34,536 bases of DNA from an uncultured Bacteroidales bacterium (GCA_903845055.1 CAIMWF010000073.1:1-34536); one strand, 5' to 3'; positions 22,593 to 31,009 are shown, counted from the first letter of the stretch. Made by a program: numbers and translations. Notes: generated by a model not told the origin, from the sequence alone.

Positions 22593-24581
22593 ATGAAGCC
22601 GCATCCTTCCTGCCATTTCCTCCCTTTTTTATGGCTGTTCATCCTCCTGTTCCCGTTCCTTGCCGGTGCCTTTCCTGCAGGCGATTCGTGTAAGATAAAG
22701 CTGGATAAAAAAACAGAGAAAATTTACCAGGATGGCATCGATTTCCTGAAACACAACGAGTACAACATGGCCGGCCTGCAGATGAGGCATGTCGTGGCAA
22801 CCGAGCCCGGCTGCGTGGATGCATGGTTCGTGCTCGGGCTTATCAATGTAAAGAAGAGGGACAACAATTTCAAAGAGGCAGAAAAAGCATTCCGGAAGGT
22901 GGTGGAACTCTGTCCGGCCTATGATGTCTATACCTACTACTATCTCGGCGAGATTTATTACGGCCAGGAAAACTTCGAGCTCGCTGCCGCCAACCTCGAT
23001 CTCTTCCTGAAGGATGTCGACAAGATCAAAAAGGATGAAGATTACAACCGTGCGATAGAGTTACAGAAATATTCGAAATTTTACCTCGAGTTGACTCGCA
23101 ACCCGGTGCCCTTCGCCCCGAAGGTGGTCGAAGGAATCTCAACCGCCGAGAACGAGTACCTCCCGATCCTGTCGCCCGACAACCAGGTGGCCCTCTTCAC
23201 CCGCGAGAAAAAGATGGATGCCGGCAGGAACAGCGTGGTGCAGACAACGCGGACGAAAGAGAAGTTCATGTACAGCGAACGCCAGCCCGACGGTAAATTC
23301 GCCGAAGGCGAGGAGATGCCCGAACCCTTCAATGTGAACGACAATGAAGGCGGGGCAACGCTTACAGCCGACAACAACACCCTGTATTATACCGTGTGCA
23401 AATACGATAATGTGAGCAAATACCTGAACTGCGACATCTATTATTCGGAGAATATTGCCGGTGAGTGGAGCCCGATCAAAAGCGTCAGCAACAAGATCAA
23501 CCTGCCCGGCTCCTGGGAATCGCAGCCCTCGATTTCGGCAGACGGCCGCACGCTCTATTTTGTCAGCGACCGGACCGGGGGATACGGGGGTTATGATATC
23601 TACCGCTCCATCAGGAACGATTCGGGCGAATGGGGAACACCGATCAACCTGGGACCCACCATCAATTCAAAGGGTAATGAAAAGGCGCCCTTCATCCATC
23701 CCGACGGGAAAACGCTCTATTTCTCATCCGACGGATGGCAGGGGTTGGGCGGGTATGATATTTTTTTCAGCAAGCTCGATGAACACGGCAACTGGTCGAA
23801 ACCGAAAAATATTGGATACCCGATCAATTCTCCGGATGACGAGGTGGGTTTTTTTGTGAGCACCGACGGTCAGCAGGGTTTTTTCGCATCCAACAAATAC
23901 AACGGGAAAGGTGGCTGGGACCTCTATTCGTTCGACCTGTACGAAGGGGCGCGTCCAGAAAAGGTACTGTTCATCAAGGGGAATGTCAAATCGGAATCGT
24001 CGATGGAACCGCTCAACGCGCATATCGAACTGAAGAACATCGAAACGAAAAAGATATCACGGATCCCCATGGATTCGATTACCGGTAATTATGTCGCGGT
24101 GGCCCCCTTCAACAGCGACTATATCATGACGGTCAAAAAAGCCGACCACGTGTATGAATCAAAATACATCTCGAAGGTCGATACGATCTTTAAAACGCCC
24201 GCCAAGATCGATATCGAGATGAAGCCCATCGAACTGAACAAATCATACCGCATCAACGACATCTATTTCCCGTTCAACTCCTTTGACCTTTCCGACGAAT
24301 CGAAGGTGGTCCTCGACCAACTGCTCGATTTCCTGAACGAAAACCAGACCATCCAGATCCAGATACAGGGACACACTGATAACATCGGGAACGACGCCAG
24401 CAACCTGAAACTTTCCGAAAATCGTGCGAAATCAGTATACAGCTACCTCATCGAAAAAGGGATCGCAGAAAACCGTCTCACCTACAAGGGATTTGGCAAG
24501 TCGATGGCGGTATCAGGGAATGAAACAGAAGAGGGCCGCGCCAAAAACCGCCGTACCGTCTTTGTGATCACCCATAAGTAA
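22593..24581 (+). CDS. PorE-like outer-membrane anchor: TPR, WD40-like propeller, CRD and OmpA domains
   Basis: 662 residues. An N-terminal signal peptide ends near residue 26-29 (FLAGAFPAG). Residues about 38-170 are TPR-like helices (YNMAGLQMRHVVATEP, YYYLGEIYYGQENFELAAANLD). Residues about 180-455 contain PD40/WD40-like propeller blades (ISADGRTLYFVSDRTGGYGGYDIY, given as separate motifs ISADGRTLYF and GGYGGYDIY; FIHPDGKTLYFSSDG; FVSTDGQQGFFASN). Residues 460-545 match a carboxypeptidase-regulatory-like fold. The OmpA C-terminal domain spans about 550-660, with the peptidoglycan-binding motif GHTDNIGNDASNLKLSENRA at 593-612 and the NRRTVF end. This four-part order is that of PorE, a component of the type IX secretion system that ties the machinery to peptidoglycan. 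Paralogues with the same order exist, so the PorE assignment is likely but not certain. It stands alone, convergent with ribH. Confidence 0.85.
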   Translation: MKPHPSCHFLPFLWLFILLFPFLAGAFPAGDSCKIKLDKKTEKIYQDGIDFLKHNEYNMAGLQMRHVVATEPGCVDAWFVLGLINVKKRDNNFKEAEKAFRKVVELCPAYDVYTYYYLGEIYYGQENFELAAANLDLFLKDVDKIKKDEDYNRAIELQKYSKFYLELTRNPVPFAPKVVEGISTAENEYLPILSPDNQVALFTREKKMDAGRNSVVQTTRTKEKFMYSERQPDGKFAEGEEMPEPFNVNDNEGGATLTADNNTLYYTVCKYDNVSKYLNCDIYYSENIAGEWSPIKSVSNKINLPGSWESQPSISADGRTLYFVSDRTGGYGGYDIYRSIRNDSGEWGTPINLGPTINSKGNEKAPFIHPDGKTLYFSSDGWQGLGGYDIFFSKLDEHGNWSKPKNIGYPINSPDDEVGFFVSTDGQQGFFASNKYNGKGGWDLYSFDLYEGARPEKVLFIKGNVKSESSMEPLNAHIELKNIETKKISRIPMDSITGNYVAVAPFNSDYIMTVKKADHVYESKYISKVDTIFKTPAKIDIEMKPIELNKSYRINDIYFPFNSFDLSDESKVVLDQLLDFLNENQTIQIQIQGHTDNIGNDASNLKLSENRAKSVYSYLIEKGIAENRLTYKGFGKSMAVSGNETEEGRAKNRRTVFVITHK

Positions 24582-24618
24582 TCCACAGAACAAAGGTTAT
24601 ACTTCTCTGCGACCTGTA

Positions 24619-25080
24619 TTAAATCTCCCGCATCAGGTTTGCCATTTCAATGGCGGCAAGTGCTGCGTCGAAACCTTTGTTGCCACCCTTGGTACCGGCA
24701 CGTTCGATGGCCTGTTCCAGGTTTTCGGTCGTGAGTACCCCGAAAATGACGGGCATGCCTGTTTCAAGTCCCACATGGGCGACACCTTTTGACACCTCCG
24801 CGGCAACATAGTCGAAATGGGGCGTAGCCCCGCGGATCACCGCACCCAGGCAGATGATGGCGTCGTATTTTTTCCCGGTGGCCAGTTTCTTGGCCAACAG
24901 CGGAATTTCGAACGAGCCTGGCGACCAGACGATGTCAATATTATCCTCCTCAGCGCCATGGCGCCGCAATCCGTCAATACAGCCTGAAAGCAGTTTCCCG
25001 CTGATAAATTCATTGAACCGGGCTATCACGATACCGAATTTCAGTCCTTTTGCGTCAAGTTTCCCTTCGATGGTCTTCAT
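24619..25080 (-). CDS. ribH: 6,7-dimethyl-8-ribityllumazine synthase
   Basis: Condenses 5-amino-6-ribitylamino-uracil with 3,4-dihydroxy-2-butanone 4-phosphate to form lumazine, the penultimate step to riboflavin. 153 residues, the standard length. Conserved elements are [10 protein letters not shown] near the start, the [16 protein letters not shown] loop, the [17 protein letters not shown] motif with the catalytic His of HFDY, and [19 protein letters not shown]. It is the last gene of the ribD-ribE-ribBA-ribH operon, 62 nt after ribBA. Product is used cytoplasmically by RibE, encoded in the same operon. Regulation is expected through the FMN riboswitch upstream of ribD. It is convergent with the PorE-like gene, with 37 bases between and no clear terminator hairpin. 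Confidence 0.98.
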   Translation of the reverse strand: MKTIEGKLDAKGLKFGIVIARFNEFISGKLLSGCIDGLRRHGAEEDNIDIVWSPGSFEIPLLAKKLATGKKYDAIICLGAVIRGATPHFDYVAAEVSKGVAHVGLETGMPVIFGVLTTENLEQAIERAGTKGGNKGFDAALAAIEMANLMREI

Positions 25081-25142
25081 ATCAATTCAATTTAAGTGTG
25101 ATCTATTTATATTAAAAAATGGTATGGGTTAACACTGCAGCC

Positions 25143-26369
25143 CTAATCCTTGATGACATCATCGGAAAAGGTGAGCAGGTGCCCGAGTTTTTCCCTTTTT
25201 GTTTTCATGTAACGGATGTTGCTTGCGTTACACTTGGTCTGGATCGGGATGCGTTCAATGAGTTCCAGTCCGAATCCCTCAAGTCCCGAAATCTTCTGAG
25301 GGTTGTTGGTAAGCAGCCGCAGCTTTTTGATGCCGAGATCGACCAGTATTTCAGCGCCGGTGCCGTAATCCCGCAGGTCGGCGTCGAATCCCAGCGCTAC
25401 GTTGGCCTCCACGGTATCCATCCCCTTGTCCTGCAACGAATAGGCCCGCATCTTGTTGCTCAGGCCGATGCCACGACCCTCCTGCCGCATATAGAGCAGC
25501 ACCCCGCGGCCTTCCCTGGCGATCTGTTTCATGGCATATTCCAGCTGGTCGCCGCAGTCGCACCGCATCGAACCGAACACATCACCCGTGAGACATTCCG
25601 AATGCACCCGCACCAGCACCGGCTCGCCGTCGGCAATATCGCCCTTGACCAGCGCCAGGTGGTTTTCCTTGCTTATCTTGCTTACATAGCTGTATGCTGT
25701 GAATTTGCCGTATTTTGTAGGCATGTCGACCACGGCGGCGCGTTCGACCAGGGTTTCCGACTTCCTGCGGTAATCGATGAGGGAAACGATCGTGATGATC
25801 TTCAGGTTATGTTTTTTCACATAATCCATGAGCTCCGGAACCCTGGCCATGGAACCGTCTTCGTTCATGATCTCGCAGATCACCCCGGCGGGATAGAGCC
25901 CTGCCATCTTGACCAGGTCGACGGAGGCTTCGGTGTGGCCTGCCCTAATGAGCACGCCGCCCTCACGGTATTCAATGGGAAAGATATGCCCCGGCCGGGT
26001 GAAGTCCCGGGCCTTGGTCTGGTTGTCGATGACGCGCTTGATGGTCAGCGCCCGCTCCTGGGCCGAAATGCCTGTGGAGCATTCGATGGCGTCGATGGAA
26101 ACGGTAAATGCGGTCCGGTTCGGATCGGTGTTTTTCACCACCATCCGTTCTATGTTGAGCTCCTCCAGCCGGTCGCGGATGATCGGCATGCAGATGAGGC
26201 CGCCGCCGTGTTTGGCCATGAAGTTGATGATGGCGGGTGTAACCTTCTCGGCTGCAACCACCAGGTCGCCCTCGTTTTCACGGTCCTCATCATCAACGAC
26301 TACGATCATCTTTCCCTTGCGGATATCCTCGAGCGCCTCTTCAATCGTGTTGAATTTGTAGTTTGTCAT
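25143..26369 (-). CDS. ribBA: Bifunctional 3,4-dihydroxy-2-butanone-4-phosphate synthase / GTP cyclohydrolase II
   Basis: Makes both early precursors of riboflavin, from ribulose 5-phosphate and from GTP. 408 residues, the usual fused size. The N-terminal RibB half (1 to about 205) has the acidic loop [17 protein letters not shown] with the metal-binding Glu/Asp cluster, [15 protein letters not shown] and the FTRPGH motif. The C-terminal RibA half has [21 protein letters not shown], containing the three zinc Cys (in ECLTGD and RCDCG), then [11 protein letters not shown] and LLTNNPQKI. Both halves look complete and catalytically intact. The start ATG overlaps the ribE stop as ATGA (26366-26369), so translation is coupled. 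It is third in the operon. Confidence 0.98.
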   Translation of the reverse strand: MTNYKFNTIEEALEDIRKGKMIVVVDDEDRENEGDLVVAAEKVTPAIINFMAKHGGGLICMPIIRDRLEELNIERMVVKNTDPNRTAFTVSIDAIECSTGISAQERALTIKRVIDNQTKARDFTRPGHIFPIEYREGGVLIRAGHTEASVDLVKMAGLYPAGVICEIMNEDGSMARVPELMDYVKKHNLKIITIVSLIDYRRKSETLVERAAVVDMPTKYGKFTAYSYVSKISKENHLALVKGDIADGEPVLVRVHSECLTGDVFGSMRCDCGDQLEYAMKQIAREGRGVLLYMRQEGRGIGLSNKMRAYSLQDKGMDTVEANVALGFDADLRDYGTGAEILVDLGIKKLRLLTNNPQKISGLEGFGLELIERIPIQTKCNASNIRYMKTKREKLGHLLTFSDDVIKD

Positions 26370-27007
26370 AGAAAATTATTTTTTGCCAGGAAGTCCATGT
26401 CGATTTTCGATCCGTGACCTCCCGGTGAACTTAATTTCTCAATATACTTGGCCATGATATCACACTCGATGTTGAGCAGATCACCGGCCTTTTTTTCCGT
26501 CAGGGTCGTAACCTGCTGCGTGTGGGGAATTACCGACACACTGAAGGAGCGTGCATCGACCGACGTCACTGTCAGACTGATGCCATCCAGCGCCACCGAA
26601 CCTTTTTCAACGATATACCTCAGGACCGGTTCATCGGCTGTGACGGTGTACCAGACTGCATTGTCCTCCTCCCATTTCCGGGAGATTTTACCTGTACCGT
26701 CGATGTGGCCGTTCACAAGGTGTCCGCCAAGCCGGTCGGACAGTCTCAGCGCACGCTCCAGGTTGACAGGGCTTCCGGGTTTCAGGGTGGCGAAATTGGT
26801 ACGGCGCAGGGTTTCGGGCATGACGTCGAGGGTGAACCAGTCGCTGCCAAAGGTCGTTACCGTCAGGCAAACGCCATTGGTACAGATGCTGTCGCCAATC
26901 TTTACATCTTTGAGGATCTTCTGTGCCCCAACGGTGACCTGCGACGACCGGGCACCATGCTGAACCGCCCTGATGATCCCTGTCTCTTCAATAATTCCTG
27001 TAAACAC
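26366..27007 (-). CDS. ribE: Riboflavin synthase, alpha chain
   Basis: Dismutates two lumazine molecules to riboflavin and the pyrimidine precursor, the final step. 213 residues, with the expected internal duplication of two beta-barrel lumazine-binding domains. Domain 1 begins at the invariant [10 protein letters not shown] and has the [13 protein letters not shown] strand. Domain 2 begins near residue 97 with [15 protein letters not shown] and has [12 protein letters not shown]. The C-terminal helix follows [14 protein letters not shown]. Second gene of the riboflavin operon, 69 nt after ribD. That gap holds a GTTTTGA-type heptamer pair (27031-27049) and a GGATTAA-AAAC-TTAATCC stem (27051-27068) without a U-tract. 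Its stop overlaps the ribBA start. Confidence 0.98.
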   Translation of the reverse strand: MFTGIIEETGIIRAVQHGARSSQVTVGAQKILKDVKIGDSICTNGVCLTVTTFGSDWFTLDVMPETLRRTNFATLKPGSPVNLERALRLSDRLGGHLVNGHIDGTGKISRKWEEDNAVWYTVTADEPVLRYIVEKGSVALDGISLTVTSVDARSFSVSVIPHTQQVTTLTEKKAGDLLNIECDIMAKYIEKLSSPGGHGSKIDMDFLAKNNFL

Positions 27008-27030
27008 GGCTTGTTATTAACTTTACATAT

Positions 27031-27068
27031 AAAACTCAAAACTCAAACCAGGATTAAAAACTTAATCC
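27031..27068. repeat. Heptamer repeat and small stem between ribD and ribE
   Basis: Bases 27031-27049 read AAAACTC twice plus a partial copy (GTTTTGA family on the other strand, as at 22472-22492). Bases 27051-27068 form a 7-bp stem GGATTAA with a 4-nt loop. There is no poly-U after the stem in the direction of the operon, so it is unlikely to terminate transcription. Confidence 0.6.
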
Positions 27069-27076
27069 AGAATATT

Positions 27077-28165
27077 TTACAGCCAGGCTTCGATCATGAT
27101 GTCGTTGCCCATCCGGGTGGTTTTCAAATCTTTCAGATCCAACGCACCGTCCATGTTTGCGATGCCGGCACCGCCAACCGGGGTCGGCGCGGTGGCCCCC
27201 CCGAGTATTTTGGGTGCGATAAAGGTGATCACCTTGTCAACGATCCTTTCTTCCAGCGCGGAGAAGGCAAGGGTGCTCCCCCCCTCGATCATCACGCTGT
27301 CGATCTCCATTTCGCCAAGCGACCGCATCACATAGCCGAGATCGACCTTCCCGTTTTTCAGCGGGCAGACAATCACCTGGACCCCCATCCGCTCCAGCTC
27401 CTTTATCTTTGCCTTTGGGGCCAGTCCGGTGCTGGCAATGATGGCCAGTTGTGGATCATTTGCCAGTAACTTTGCCCCCATGGGGATGCGGCAATGGGTA
27501 TCGGCGATAATTTTCAGCGGGTTCTTCCAGTTGCCCTTCAGCCGGATGTTCAGCAAGGGGTCATCGGCCAGTACGGTATCAACGCCCACCATCACGGCAC
27601 TCAGCTCCTGCCTCAGCCGGTGGACCTTCCTGCGTGAAGACTCCCCCGTGATCCATCTGGATGCATTGGTCACGGTGGCGATCTTCCCGTCGAGGGTCAT
27701 GGCCGATTTCAGCACCACGAATGGCAGGTGGTTGGTGATAAATTTGTTGAACACCTCGTTCAGCCGCCTGGACTGATTGCGGAGGACGCCGGTTTCAACG
27801 ACGATTCCATTCGATTCAAGGAAACGGATCCCTTTCCCGTTGACCAGCGGGTTCGGATCGGCGGTACCGATCACCACCCGTCCGATTTGTTCATCGACCA
27901 GCATTTTTGAACAGGGAGGCGTTTTGCCTTCATGTGCGCAGGGTTCGAGCGTAACGTAAAGGGTTGCACCCGCAACCGGCCCGCTGGCTGATCTGACTGC
28001 ATTCACCTCCGCGTGAGGCCCGCCGAAATATTCATGGTGCCCCTCCCCGATGATCTTCCCGTCGCTGACGATCACAGCACCCACCATCGGGTTGGGATTC
28101 ACCCATCCCGCGCCCTTTTTAGCAAGGGCAATGGCACGTTTCATGTATTTTTCGTCAGCGGTCAT
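27077..28165 (-). CDS. ribD: Bifunctional diaminohydroxyphosphoribosylaminopyrimidine deaminase / 5-amino-6-(5-phosphoribosylamino)uracil reductase
   Basis: Carries out the second and third steps of the GTP branch of riboflavin synthesis. 362 residues from the ATG at 28165. A GTG reading at 28210 would add MILPVAYCLIPYFEI, which is merely the translation of a heptamer repeat, so I reject it. The deaminase domain (1 to about 145) has MKRAIALAKKG, NPNPMVGAVIV, the zinc motif HAEVNAV and PCAHEGKTPPC. The reductase domain (about 146-362) has KSAMTLDGKIAT, SRWITG, VMVGVDTVLADDPLLN and MIEGGSTLAFSAL. First gene of the operon, with an FMN riboswitch and intrinsic terminator upstream. Its 5' leader between terminator and start is filled with 7- and 8-bp repeats. 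Confidence 0.97.
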   Translation of the reverse strand: MTADEKYMKRAIALAKKGAGWVNPNPMVGAVIVSDGKIIGEGHHEYFGGPHAEVNAVRSASGPVAGATLYVTLEPCAHEGKTPPCSKMLVDEQIGRVVIGTADPNPLVNGKGIRFLESNGIVVETGVLRNQSRRLNEVFNKFITNHLPFVVLKSAMTLDGKIATVTNASRWITGESSRRKVHRLRQELSAVMVGVDTVLADDPLLNIRLKGNWKNPLKIIADTHCRIPMGAKLLANDPQLAIIASTGLAPKAKIKELERMGVQVIVCPLKNGKVDLGYVMRSLGEMEIDSVMIEGGSTLAFSALEERIVDKVITFIAPKILGGATAPTPVGGAGIANMDGALDLKDLKTTRMGNDIMIEAWL

Positions 28166-28178
28166 TATTTCAAAATAA

Positions 28179-28206
28179 GGAATCAGGCAATAGGCAACAG
28201 GCAATA
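28179..28206 (+). repeat. Heptamer array GGAATCA-GGCAATA-GGCAACA-GGCAATA
   Basis: Four 7-bp units in the ribD leader, starting 14 nt upstream of the ribD ATG and opposite in orientation to ribD. In that reading direction the array contains no stop codon, which creates the false N-terminal extension of ribD. Confidence 0.85.
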
Positions 28207-28223
28207 TCACACCAAAATCATTT

Positions 28224-28263
28224 CCACATCCTCAAATTTTCAAATCCTCAAATCCACAAATTG
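28224..28263 (+). repeat. Octamer array, TCAAATCC family
   Basis: Five 8-bp units: CCACATCC, TCAAATTT, TCAAATCC, TCAAATCC, ACAAATTG. It lies in the ribD leader between the riboswitch terminator and the start codon. No second copy of this family is seen in the window. Confidence 0.7.
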
Positions 28264-28268
28264 CTTTT

Positions 28269-28304
28269 ATTCGAATATTCCTGCATTCCAATATTCAATT
28301 ATTC
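28269..28304 (+). repeat. Octamer array, ATTC at 8-bp intervals
   Basis: ATTC recurs at 28269, 28277, 28285, 28293 and 28301 with degenerate filling bases. It abuts the U-tract of the riboswitch terminator. It resembles the period-7 ATTCRAY arrays at 22425 and 33234 but with one more base per unit. Confidence 0.65.
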
Positions 28305-28340
28305 AAAAAAAAAAGCCCGTCACTCAATGGCAACAGGGCT
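28305..28340 (-). terminator. Intrinsic terminator of the FMN riboswitch
   Basis: On the minus strand AGCCC (28340-28336) pairs with GGGCT (28318-28314), extendable with a one-base bulge, and is followed by about ten U (28314-28305). It lies about 40 nt after the aptamer and 140 nt before ribD, the place expected for an attenuator. Confidence 0.85.
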
Positions 28341-28380
28341 CAATCCTATTTAACGTGATAAATGGTCAGATTAAATAAGT

Positions 28381-28521
28381 TTCTTCTTTCATCCAGACTT
28401 TACTGTCGGTGCCGTAATTTCAACGGCTCGGTTCCCTGTAAACAGGCGGTCCGGGGATCGCCGTTCGTCAGGAAGTCGCGGACTTTACCGCCGGTCGGGA
28501 ATTTCACCCTGCCCTGAAGAA
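28381..28521 (-). promoter_or_regulatory. FMN riboswitch (RFN element)
   Basis: An aptamer that binds flavin mononucleotide and turns off the riboflavin operon. On the minus strand the conserved blocks appear in order: outer stem TTCTTC (28521-28516), then GGGCAGGGTGAAATTCCC, ACCGGCGGTAAAG, the CCGCGAC segment, a variable arm, GCACCGACAGTAAAGTCTGG, ATGAAAGAAG, and the closing GAAGAA (28386-28381). These blocks match the RFN consensus closely. A terminator follows. CAGGGC inside the aptamer (28516-28511) is complementary to GCCCTG in the 5' arm of the terminator (28339-28334), so it could act as an antiterminator when FMN is absent; that pairing is my inference. Confidence 0.96.
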
Positions 28522-28564
28522 CCAAATTCTATGTGTATGAACAAGTGATCATCAATTCAGACTG

Positions 28565-28572
28565 CAAAGATA
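28565..28572 (-). promoter_or_regulatory. Candidate -7 element for the riboflavin operon
   Basis: Minus strand reads TATCTTTG, an exact TAnnTTTG match about 45 nt upstream of the riboswitch outer stem. It is the most plausible operon promoter. The perfect palindrome at 28575-28616 lies just upstream, where the -33 region would be. Confidence 0.45.
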
Positions 28573-28574
28573 CA

Positions 28575-28616
28575 AAAATTAAATCACTGTTAAAATTTTA
28601 ACAGTGATTTAATTTT
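28575..28616. terminator. Perfect 42-bp palindrome, probable bidirectional terminator
   Basis: Two 21-bp arms with no mismatch and no spacer, centred between 28595 and 28596, flanked by A-rich sequence on one side and T-rich on the other. It lies 9 nt after the stop of the minus-strand cargo gene (28626) and has U-runs for either direction. It would separate that gene from the riboflavin operon. An operator for a dimeric regulator is a less likely alternative. Confidence 0.75.
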
Positions 28617-28625
28617 ATCCTTTTC

Positions 28626-30980
28626 TTACTGAACGATCATCTTCTGGGTGATCACCTTGCTCCCTGCGTTGAGTTGTACAAAATAGATTCCTTTTGCAAA
28701 GCCGGAGAGATCAATCTGTTTCAGAACCGGTGTTCCCGTGGCCTCATTGCGTTCGGTGAAGAGAACCTTCCCGTCCATAGAGGTAATGGTAAGTCCGTAG
28801 TAGCCAGTGCCGATGCCGCTGATGGCGAAGGTGACATTGCTGTGGGCCGGGTTGGGCTGGATCAGCAGGGCCGGTATGTTGTTGTTTTTACCATCGATGC
28901 CTGTACAGACGCTAAACGTCACATGCTTGGTGGCGATCACGTTCTGGGTGCAGGGAGGAGAGGGAACCCCGGTAAAATGGAGATTCACCGAGCCGGCAAG
29001 TTTATCGGCGAGCGTAGGTGCGTATGTGGTGGAAAATGTCGACGGGTTGGCGAATGTTCCGGTTCCGGAAGTGGTCCAGTTGATGGAATTCACATTGGTG
29101 GCGGTTCCGTTGACATTGATGGAGGTCACATACCAGCACACGATGGTATCAGCGCCTGCTGAAACGACCGGTTTTGCCACCACGTCCACCATCACGGTGT
29201 CGGTGCGGTTGTTGGTGCCGTCGCTGACTGCAACGATGTATTGTGTCGGCACGGCAGGGGCCACCTTGGGGGTCTGCTGCGTCGAAGTGAAACCGGCAGG
29301 GATTGAGGTCCATGAATAGGTATAGTTGCCGGGGGCTCCGCAGTTGGCCTGCACGCTGAGCTGTGCAGAATCGCCTGCGCACACCTGCTGCGGTGATGCG
29401 AATGCTGAAGCTGCGAAGAAAGAGAATGAACCGATGCGGGTTTTCCAGTTGCTTCCTGAGGTGGAGGAATAATACTCCTGTGTATACCAGAATTTACGCA
29501 GCTGCGACGGGTCGGCGGTCATACTGCTGTAGTCGCCCCAGCGGCTCATGTTACCGGTTGCAGTCTGTGCGCCGGCGCCATTGATGATCCCCTTTTCGGC
29601 CATGGTCATCAGTCCAACTGAATCGCAAATCATGCGGCCGGTGTATCGGATCGAAGGATACATGTTTGATCCTGAAATGGAGAATCCAAGCGCGATGTTC
29701 CCGATCGAGTCCATGGCGATGCTGCCCATCCAGCGTGAATTGCCGTCGGCCGGGGCATAGGTTGCCTGCTGGTAAATGCTCCAGGGAGTTGTTGCACTGT
29801 TGCGCAGTTCGTACCAGCGGCAGCCGGCAACGCCTGAACCTGCATTCACAACATGGTTCGTTACGATGGCATTATAGCCGTTAAAAGTGCGATACTGTAC
29901 ACGGTACATCAAACGGTCGGTAATGGCAGGCACCTTGACGGAGGTTCCCTTCTGGGGGATGCCGCCTGAAAGCGACGAGTTGAAGGAGGCTACCGGCACG
30001 GCCAGGTTGTTGCCGTAGGTGGAGTTTGCGGGGGTGACCCAGTCGGTATGGAATTCATTGATGCCGAGATGCTGTGATCCGCTGGTACGGATATAGACGA
30101 AATACTCAGGTGTTCCCATCGGGGGGAACGGGCCGTCGCAGTCGGCGGGAATGGCTGTAAAAGCTTCGTTCGACGAAGGAAGTGTAAAGGATACCCTTGC
30201 CGCGGTGGGGCTGCCCGAAAGCATGGCCGTGCGGTCGAATGCATCGGCACCGGTTCCCGAATAGGAGGATCCGTTGGCAAACCGGTTGCTGCTCATGTAA
30301 TAGCCATCGGGCCAGATGCCGAACTTGGGATAGTCGGGCATGGCGGTGAACGAATACTGGTAGCGGTACCACGAACCGGTCGGGTCGTTGGTCTGCGAAA
30401 TGGCGATCATCTGGAAGTTACCTGCACTGGGTAGTGAAAACTGGGTGAACAGCCAGCGGTCGGCGATTTCGTCATACAGGACAACCGCGTCGCCGTCGTT
30501 TGAGTTGTTGGGCATCCCGTTCCAGACGGTGCTGCTGGCAAAGGGTCCGAGGACCTTTACGCCGAGTTTGTTGTAGATGGCATAGGAGCAGTTGACGACC
30601 TGGAAAAAGAAGTTCTTGCCAACGTCGCCGTGGGTGTCGGGGGGATTGTAGCCGCCGATGTTGTTGACACCGTCAAAATTCTGGATGGTGGTATCGGTCG
30701 ACAGCCTGCCGAAATGATCCTGGTAAACGGCATTCAGGATGCTGGCGATGCGCGGGTTCTGGTTCGGATCTTCCTTGAAAATATTGAACTTATTTTTAAT
30801 AATCCCGTCTTTCCAGGAATTGTCGGCTTTGGGTATCGCAGTTTTGATCATATCCCTCAGTGGCGGGGAAATGTCGAAATACACAGGATAAGCCACCTCC
30901 GGTTTCAGCGGCTGGTTCTGTGCAGATAAAAAGTTCATGCCGGCGATGACCAGCAGGAACAGGAGGAACAACTTTTTCAT
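28626..30980 (-). CDS. Large type IX-secreted protein with N-terminal propeller-like region and sorting domain
   Basis: 784 residues. The signal peptide ends at about residue 20 (GMNFLSA, then Q). Residues about 95-505 form an all-beta region rich in W, Y and G with GGYNPPDTHGDVGKN, DRWLFTQFSLPSAG, WPDGYYMSSNRF and SRWGDYSSMTADPSQ. This is the pattern of exported proteins annotated as hypothetical or propeller-like in Bacteroidota; I cannot name the fold with certainty. Residues about 520-700 contain Ig/PKD-like segments (QQVCAGDSAQLSVQANCG, SAGADTIVC). The last 78 residues are a type A sorting domain: LLIQPNPAHSNVTF, LTITSMDGKVLF, LSGFAKGIYFVQL and a final QKMIVQ. It should be secreted by the type IX system and attached to the surface. 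The DTHGDVG and DRW motifs could be metal- or ligand-binding, but this is not established. Confidence 0.88.
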   Translation of the reverse strand: MKKLFLLFLLVIAGMNFLSAQNQPLKPEVAYPVYFDISPPLRDMIKTAIPKADNSWKDGIIKNKFNIFKEDPNQNPRIASILNAVYQDHFGRLSTDTTIQNFDGVNNIGGYNPPDTHGDVGKNFFFQVVNCSYAIYNKLGVKVLGPFASSTVWNGMPNNSNDGDAVVLYDEIADRWLFTQFSLPSAGNFQMIAISQTNDPTGSWYRYQYSFTAMPDYPKFGIWPDGYYMSSNRFANGSSYSGTGADAFDRTAMLSGSPTAARVSFTLPSSNEAFTAIPADCDGPFPPMGTPEYFVYIRTSGSQHLGINEFHTDWVTPANSTYGNNLAVPVASFNSSLSGGIPQKGTSVKVPAITDRLMYRVQYRTFNGYNAIVTNHVVNAGSGVAGCRWYELRNSATTPWSIYQQATYAPADGNSRWMGSIAMDSIGNIALGFSISGSNMYPSIRYTGRMICDSVGLMTMAEKGIINGAGAQTATGNMSRWGDYSSMTADPSQLRKFWYTQEYYSSTSGSNWKTRIGSFSFFAASAFASPQQVCAGDSAQLSVQANCGAPGNYTYSWTSIPAGFTSTQQTPKVAPAVPTQYIVAVSDGTNNRTDTVMVDVVAKPVVSAGADTIVCWYVTSINVNGTATNVNSINWTTSGTGTFANPSTFSTTYAPTLADKLAGSVNLHFTGVPSPPCTQNVIATKHVTFSVCTGIDGKNNNIPALLIQPNPAHSNVTFAISGIGTGYYGLTITSMDGKVLFTERNEATGTPVLKQIDLSGFAKGIYFVQLNAGSKVITQKMIVQ

Positions 30981-31009
30981 GTGGATAATTTTGGTTAAGG
31001 TTCAGACAG

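Noticed and set aside
22407-22616. N-terminal extension of the PCMD-like cargo protein
   Set aside because: The extra 70 residues translate repeat arrays and the divergent promoter region, and overlap the PorE-like gene start; the signal peptide begins at 22406.
25119-26417. 432-codon plus-strand frame opposite ribBA
   Set aside because: RibBA on the minus strand is complete and conserved; the opposite frame has no family features.
27051-27068. Terminator between ribD and ribE
   Set aside because: The stem lacks a following U-tract in the direction of transcription and would split an otherwise standard operon.
26522-27469. 315-codon plus-strand frame spanning ribE, the gap and ribD
   Set aside because: It overlaps two certain genes antisense and crosses the repeat between them.
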